In this document: piece after piece, positions 61,100 to 64,000 of the stretch
Layout of the letters: each line of letters starts with the position of its first letter
Position numbering within the stretch: position 1 is the stretch's first letter
Assembly: GCA_026874595.1 (NCBI GenBank)
Contig: CM049306.1
Coordinates: 3,614,019-3,678,018 of the forward strand
Direction of reading: 5' to 3'
Length of the DNA stretch: 64,000 nucleotides
From: Sipunculus nudus
Lineage: Eukaryota > Annelida > Sipuncula > Golfingiida > Sipunculidae
Translations under genes and position numbers: made by a program
The notes under the pieces: generated by a model
What the model saw: only the letters and a program-made list of their open reading frames with translations
Databases searched by the model: none
Told to the model about the DNA's origin: nothing

Positions 61100-61960
61100 G
61101 CTGAGTTAACCCAGGCCTAAGCAGTATGTCATCGGTGACACGAAGACCGTGTGCACGTGCACTCCCTCATAGACGCACCTCCGCTGGTCAGCCAAGGACA
61201 ACACCGAGCATGTCGGGTACTCTCATGCCAACAGCGGCAGGGCCGGGTGTGTTACGCCTGCAAGGAAAGGGATATGTTCATAAATACTGCAACAGGATTG
61301 CTGATGATCGTCCGGAGGAACCTAGTTCCCAGAGGGAACGTCAAGTGCCGGACGTTGACCCATCAGCCTGCAGGTCAGCAGGGCCAGGGTAAATAAACAA
61401 CCCCAGAAGAATAACGGCACAATCTTTTGGGTAAAATATAAGCAGTGTCCACTGTACTGGAAATGAAGGTTGGGGAGGAAATAATTTTATGTTAATTATA
61501 ACCAGAGAACCAAATAGTGGGGATGAGGACAATTGTCATTTTATATCTTTATCATATCAACTAGTTACATTTTGTTCCAAATCAGTGATAACCTTGATTG
61601 ATACAGATAACAGTATAAATATTATGTCAAGCTCTCATTTCAATACTTTCCCAACAAATGTAAGAACCTCAGTGATGCCAGGCTCATATGATACAATTAC
61701 TGTAGTTAACAACCAAACTGTACATATTTTGGGCTCAGATAAGGTGAAAGTTAAATTTTCTTTTGGAAAGCAGAGCATTTATGTATATGTTTTAAAAGAA
61801 TCATACCATCCATTCATTTTGGGGTCAGAATAATTGCGAAAGAGGGGATTTGTCATAGATTATAGGGACCATAGTATCAGGTTGATTAAAGCTAAGCTCA
61901 GAGCTAATAAACAGGTCACAGTACCCCAACACAGTGAACCCTACTAGGGGTTAACTTCCG
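61100..61960 (+). pseudogene. Ty3-like gag/protease remnant
   Basis: At about 61246-61290 a CCHC zinc knuckle is recognisable only by combining two frames (CYAC in one, KGYVHKYC in the next), so it is frameshifted. A frame at 61489-61833 looks like a retropepsin: VITLIDTDNSINIM with DTD in place of the catalytic DTG, then a pattern of beta strands and YHPFILGSE near the end. The continuation to about 61960 is out of frame. No LTRs were found. Family assignment is tentative. Confidence 0.55.
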
Positions 61961-62058
61961 AAATATATTACCATAGGTTTTCAGGACATGTGTACTATGA
62001 ATAACACCAAGCAGAACTTAATGGTAGCCATGTCTGTAGCTACTGTACATAATAATGT

Positions 62059-62122
<64 letters not shown>

Positions 62123-62448
62123 TATATACATACATACATATTATATATATAAAAGCCTCACTTCACTTTATTAGACAATTTTTCTAGGAAAGAATATATG
62201 TGAAATCCACTTAGAGCTCATCCCTCATTCCCCTGGATCTCAAGGAACGTAACAAGCCTTCTATACATCTGAGGCCTGATTGGCAACGCGACGATTGGCC
62301 GAGGTGTTCCAATTTCCCCATCAAGCAGTCATTATCTGGCGAAAAGCGTTCCTAAGTCGACGAGAGTCCCTTGGTGGCATGGACTATAGTATAGATATGA
62401 ATCCTAGGACAAGTGCTTATATTAGGCCAACTTTTTGATCATGTGTAG
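61961..62448. other. unassigned DNA with (TA)n
   Basis: (TA)n at 62067-62120. Otherwise no feature. Confidence 0.45.
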
Positions 62449-62734
62449 CAGGGCCGGATACAGAGAGGGGGTTGGGTCTGAGGGTTGAACCCCTACCCAC
62501 TTACATACCTTGAAATATGTTTTTTTTTTCACAAAGCTCAGGCCATAATAAAATATATTTATTTCAGTCATATTATAAAATTTAAAGTAAATTACCTCCT
62601 ATTACGTTATCATTGGACATATCGAAATTATTTTCTTAAAGCGTACTTAAAGCATGTTTTTTTAACCTTTTATATATATATGAATCAGCCCCAAGCAAAT
62701 CCTGGACCCGAAAGAAATCTTGGACCCGGCCTTG
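62449..62734. mobile_element. TIR element related to 53676-53876, TSD TGTAG
   Basis: Left end CAGGGCCGGATACAG, right end CTTGGACCCGGCCTTG, inverted with a few mismatches. It is flanked by TGTAG (62444-62448 and 62735-62739). Length about 286 bp, interior AT-rich with a GGGTCTGAGGGTTGAACCCC hairpin near the left end. Non-coding. Confidence 0.65.
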
Positions 62735-63184
62735 TGTAGGCAAGGCGGGTCCACCGTTGTGGGAGGGGTCTTTCTCTCCCAGGGTATTTGAAAGTGTCAA
62801 TTATCTTTGTATGAACAGATTAATTGAGAAATATTGAAGCCGAGCAGAATAGAATTTAGTAGCTTACAATTTTAGTATATATTCCGTATTAAAACTTATC
62901 AGTATTCCAAGTGTAACAGTTAGAAGAAGCAATACTGTCGGTGATATATCACCGAACTTTATCTAACTATTGAATAGAATTCGATCAACAGGTAAAACGC
63001 ATCTTTTCTATCTTTTAGCACCTGTCAGTTTTCCTGCCTACTCTTAGTCTAAAGGGTTACTTAAACAGACTTATTTTTAAAGCAAAGGCTAACTAGGTAG
63101 GTTTGGTAAGTTGTAATGAAAAGACTTATTTGATTATTAAGTGTATAGAATACTACGGCTGTGTTTTTGTTGGGGAAAAATGTT
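62735..63184. other. unassigned DNA
   Basis: No feature recognised. Confidence 0.45.
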
Positions 63185-63272
63185 CCCGCGAACCGGAATC
63201 GAACCGGTGACCTAAGGATATCTGTGTACGTCTCACTACAGTCCTCCGCTCTACCAGCTGCGCCAAAGCTGG
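63185..63272 (-). tRNA. tRNA-Tyr (GTA) with intron, probable pseudogene
   Basis: The - strand contains AGCTGGTAGAGCGGAGGACT followed by GTAG, a ~16-nt intron (TGAGACGTACACAGAT) right after the anticodon loop G, then ATCCTTAGGTC and the T arm CCGGTTCGATTCCGG. This is the canonical layout of animal tRNA-Tyr(GTA). The 5' acceptor strand CCAGCTT does not pair with the 3' strand TTCGCGG beyond two pairs, the D stem has a mismatch, and the discriminator is G. The body is intact and the acceptor is not, so a pseudogene or rearranged copy is most likely. Confidence 0.75.
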
Positions 63273-64000
63273 GGAACATTCGACTGTATGGCGGGGGAAC
63301 TCTGCGGAGCTCAGGGGGAACTAGGGGGGAACTATTGGGAAGTCAATAGGAGACGTTTTAAAGGGACATGAAGTAGACAACAGACGAAGTTATTTTTCTT
63401 TATTCGTTTCCTGTTTTATGTCAAAGTTTGAGTGTGTTTATTGCAATAGACACATAGAAATTCGGCAGATAACAGTGTGAAGCGGACGAAGCCACGCACG
63501 GCTATTCAGCGTTGAGGGGAATCCCAAGCCATAACGAGGCTTGCAAAATCGGTCAACTGGTAGACTGGCTCCCGTGTCCTATTATGTTTGGAAGGGGACC
63601 TGGTTGCATTTGGGGCATAGTTAATGTCATTTAATTTAGTTTATGTCATTTAGTTTAGTTAATATCATTCAATTATTTTTTTAAAGTTTAGAATCAAATA
63701 CTTAAGGAAAAATGCAAGTGTATGTTTATGAGTATCCATATATGTATGGTCATAGGTCCATAATACATTTTAACAACTATAAATTTCTTAATTTAAAAGT
63801 TTTGCTTTCTAAAAGGAATTTAACAGCTTTATATATCAATGCTCTGAACTGCACAGTATTATAAAATTAATTTGCACTTTTTTCAACAGAGCATCATGCT
63901 TCAAACTGCTGCCATATTAAGGTTAATCATGTTATGTACTAATAATCATTACAGTCATCTTAACCATTTTTGAATAAAATGGAATAATAATATTAATAAC
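63273..64000. other. unassigned DNA at window end
   Basis: A GGGGGAACT-rich stretch (63290-63335), then AT-rich sequence with a short GTCATTTAATTTAGTTTAT repeat near 63626-63670. No gene seen. Confidence 0.45.

Overview
The window reads as animal nuclear DNA, most likely from a lophotrochozoan and probably a mollusc (possibly a bivalve). It is AT-rich. It carries two intron-split, metazoan-type secreted/Golgi genes, BEL/Pao and Ty3-like retroelement debris, very many mini- and microsatellites, and isolated nuclear tRNA genes. The species call is inference from overall character; no single feature proves it.

Two protein-coding genes can be reconstructed with clean splice sites. On the + strand, a four-exon Wnt gene (10096-29384, 361 codons) is a convincing Wnt16 orthologue. 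On the - strand, a three-coding-exon gene (39084 down to 33372, 558 codons) encodes a type II membrane glycosyltransferase of the core-2 beta-1,6-N-acetylglucosaminyltransferase (GCNT, GT14) family. They converge tail to tail across about 4 kb. They belong to different pathways (Wnt signalling and O-glycan branching), and nothing suggests a joint system beyond adjacency.

Layout. 1-3215: a two-module 17-bp minisatellite split by a ~600-bp insert with an LTR-like piece. 3216-9100: unassigned DNA with two compact tandem arrays (43-bp and 16-bp units). 9120-10095: probable Wnt16 promoter/upstream region. 10096-29384: Wnt16; intron 1 holds a 2.4-kb 31-bp minisatellite, intron 2 several simple arrays, and intron 3 begins with a tandem array that has copied the exon 3 splice donor itself. 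29385-33371: intergenic, with a near-perfect 94-bp palindrome. 33372-39084: GCNT-like gene. 39436-43025: a 3.6-kb 44-bp satellite with higher-order structure just upstream of that gene. 43685-44175: 28-bp array. 45159-45391: foldback (MITE-like) element. 49935-50016: tRNA-Ser(CGA), - strand. 50519-53876: tandem duplication and small TIR elements. 54457-60941: a decayed BEL/Pao LTR retrotransposon with both LTRs and a 5-bp target duplication. 61100-61960: gag/protease remnant of another retroelement. 62449-62734: another small TIR element. 63185-63272: tRNA-Tyr-like sequence with an intron but a broken acceptor stem.

The most unusual observation is the tandem amplification of the Wnt16 exon 3/intron 3 junction, which creates up to four GT-bearing decoy 5' splice sites directly downstream of the real one. 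The long periodic open frames in the minisatellites are repeat artefacts and are not annotated as genes.
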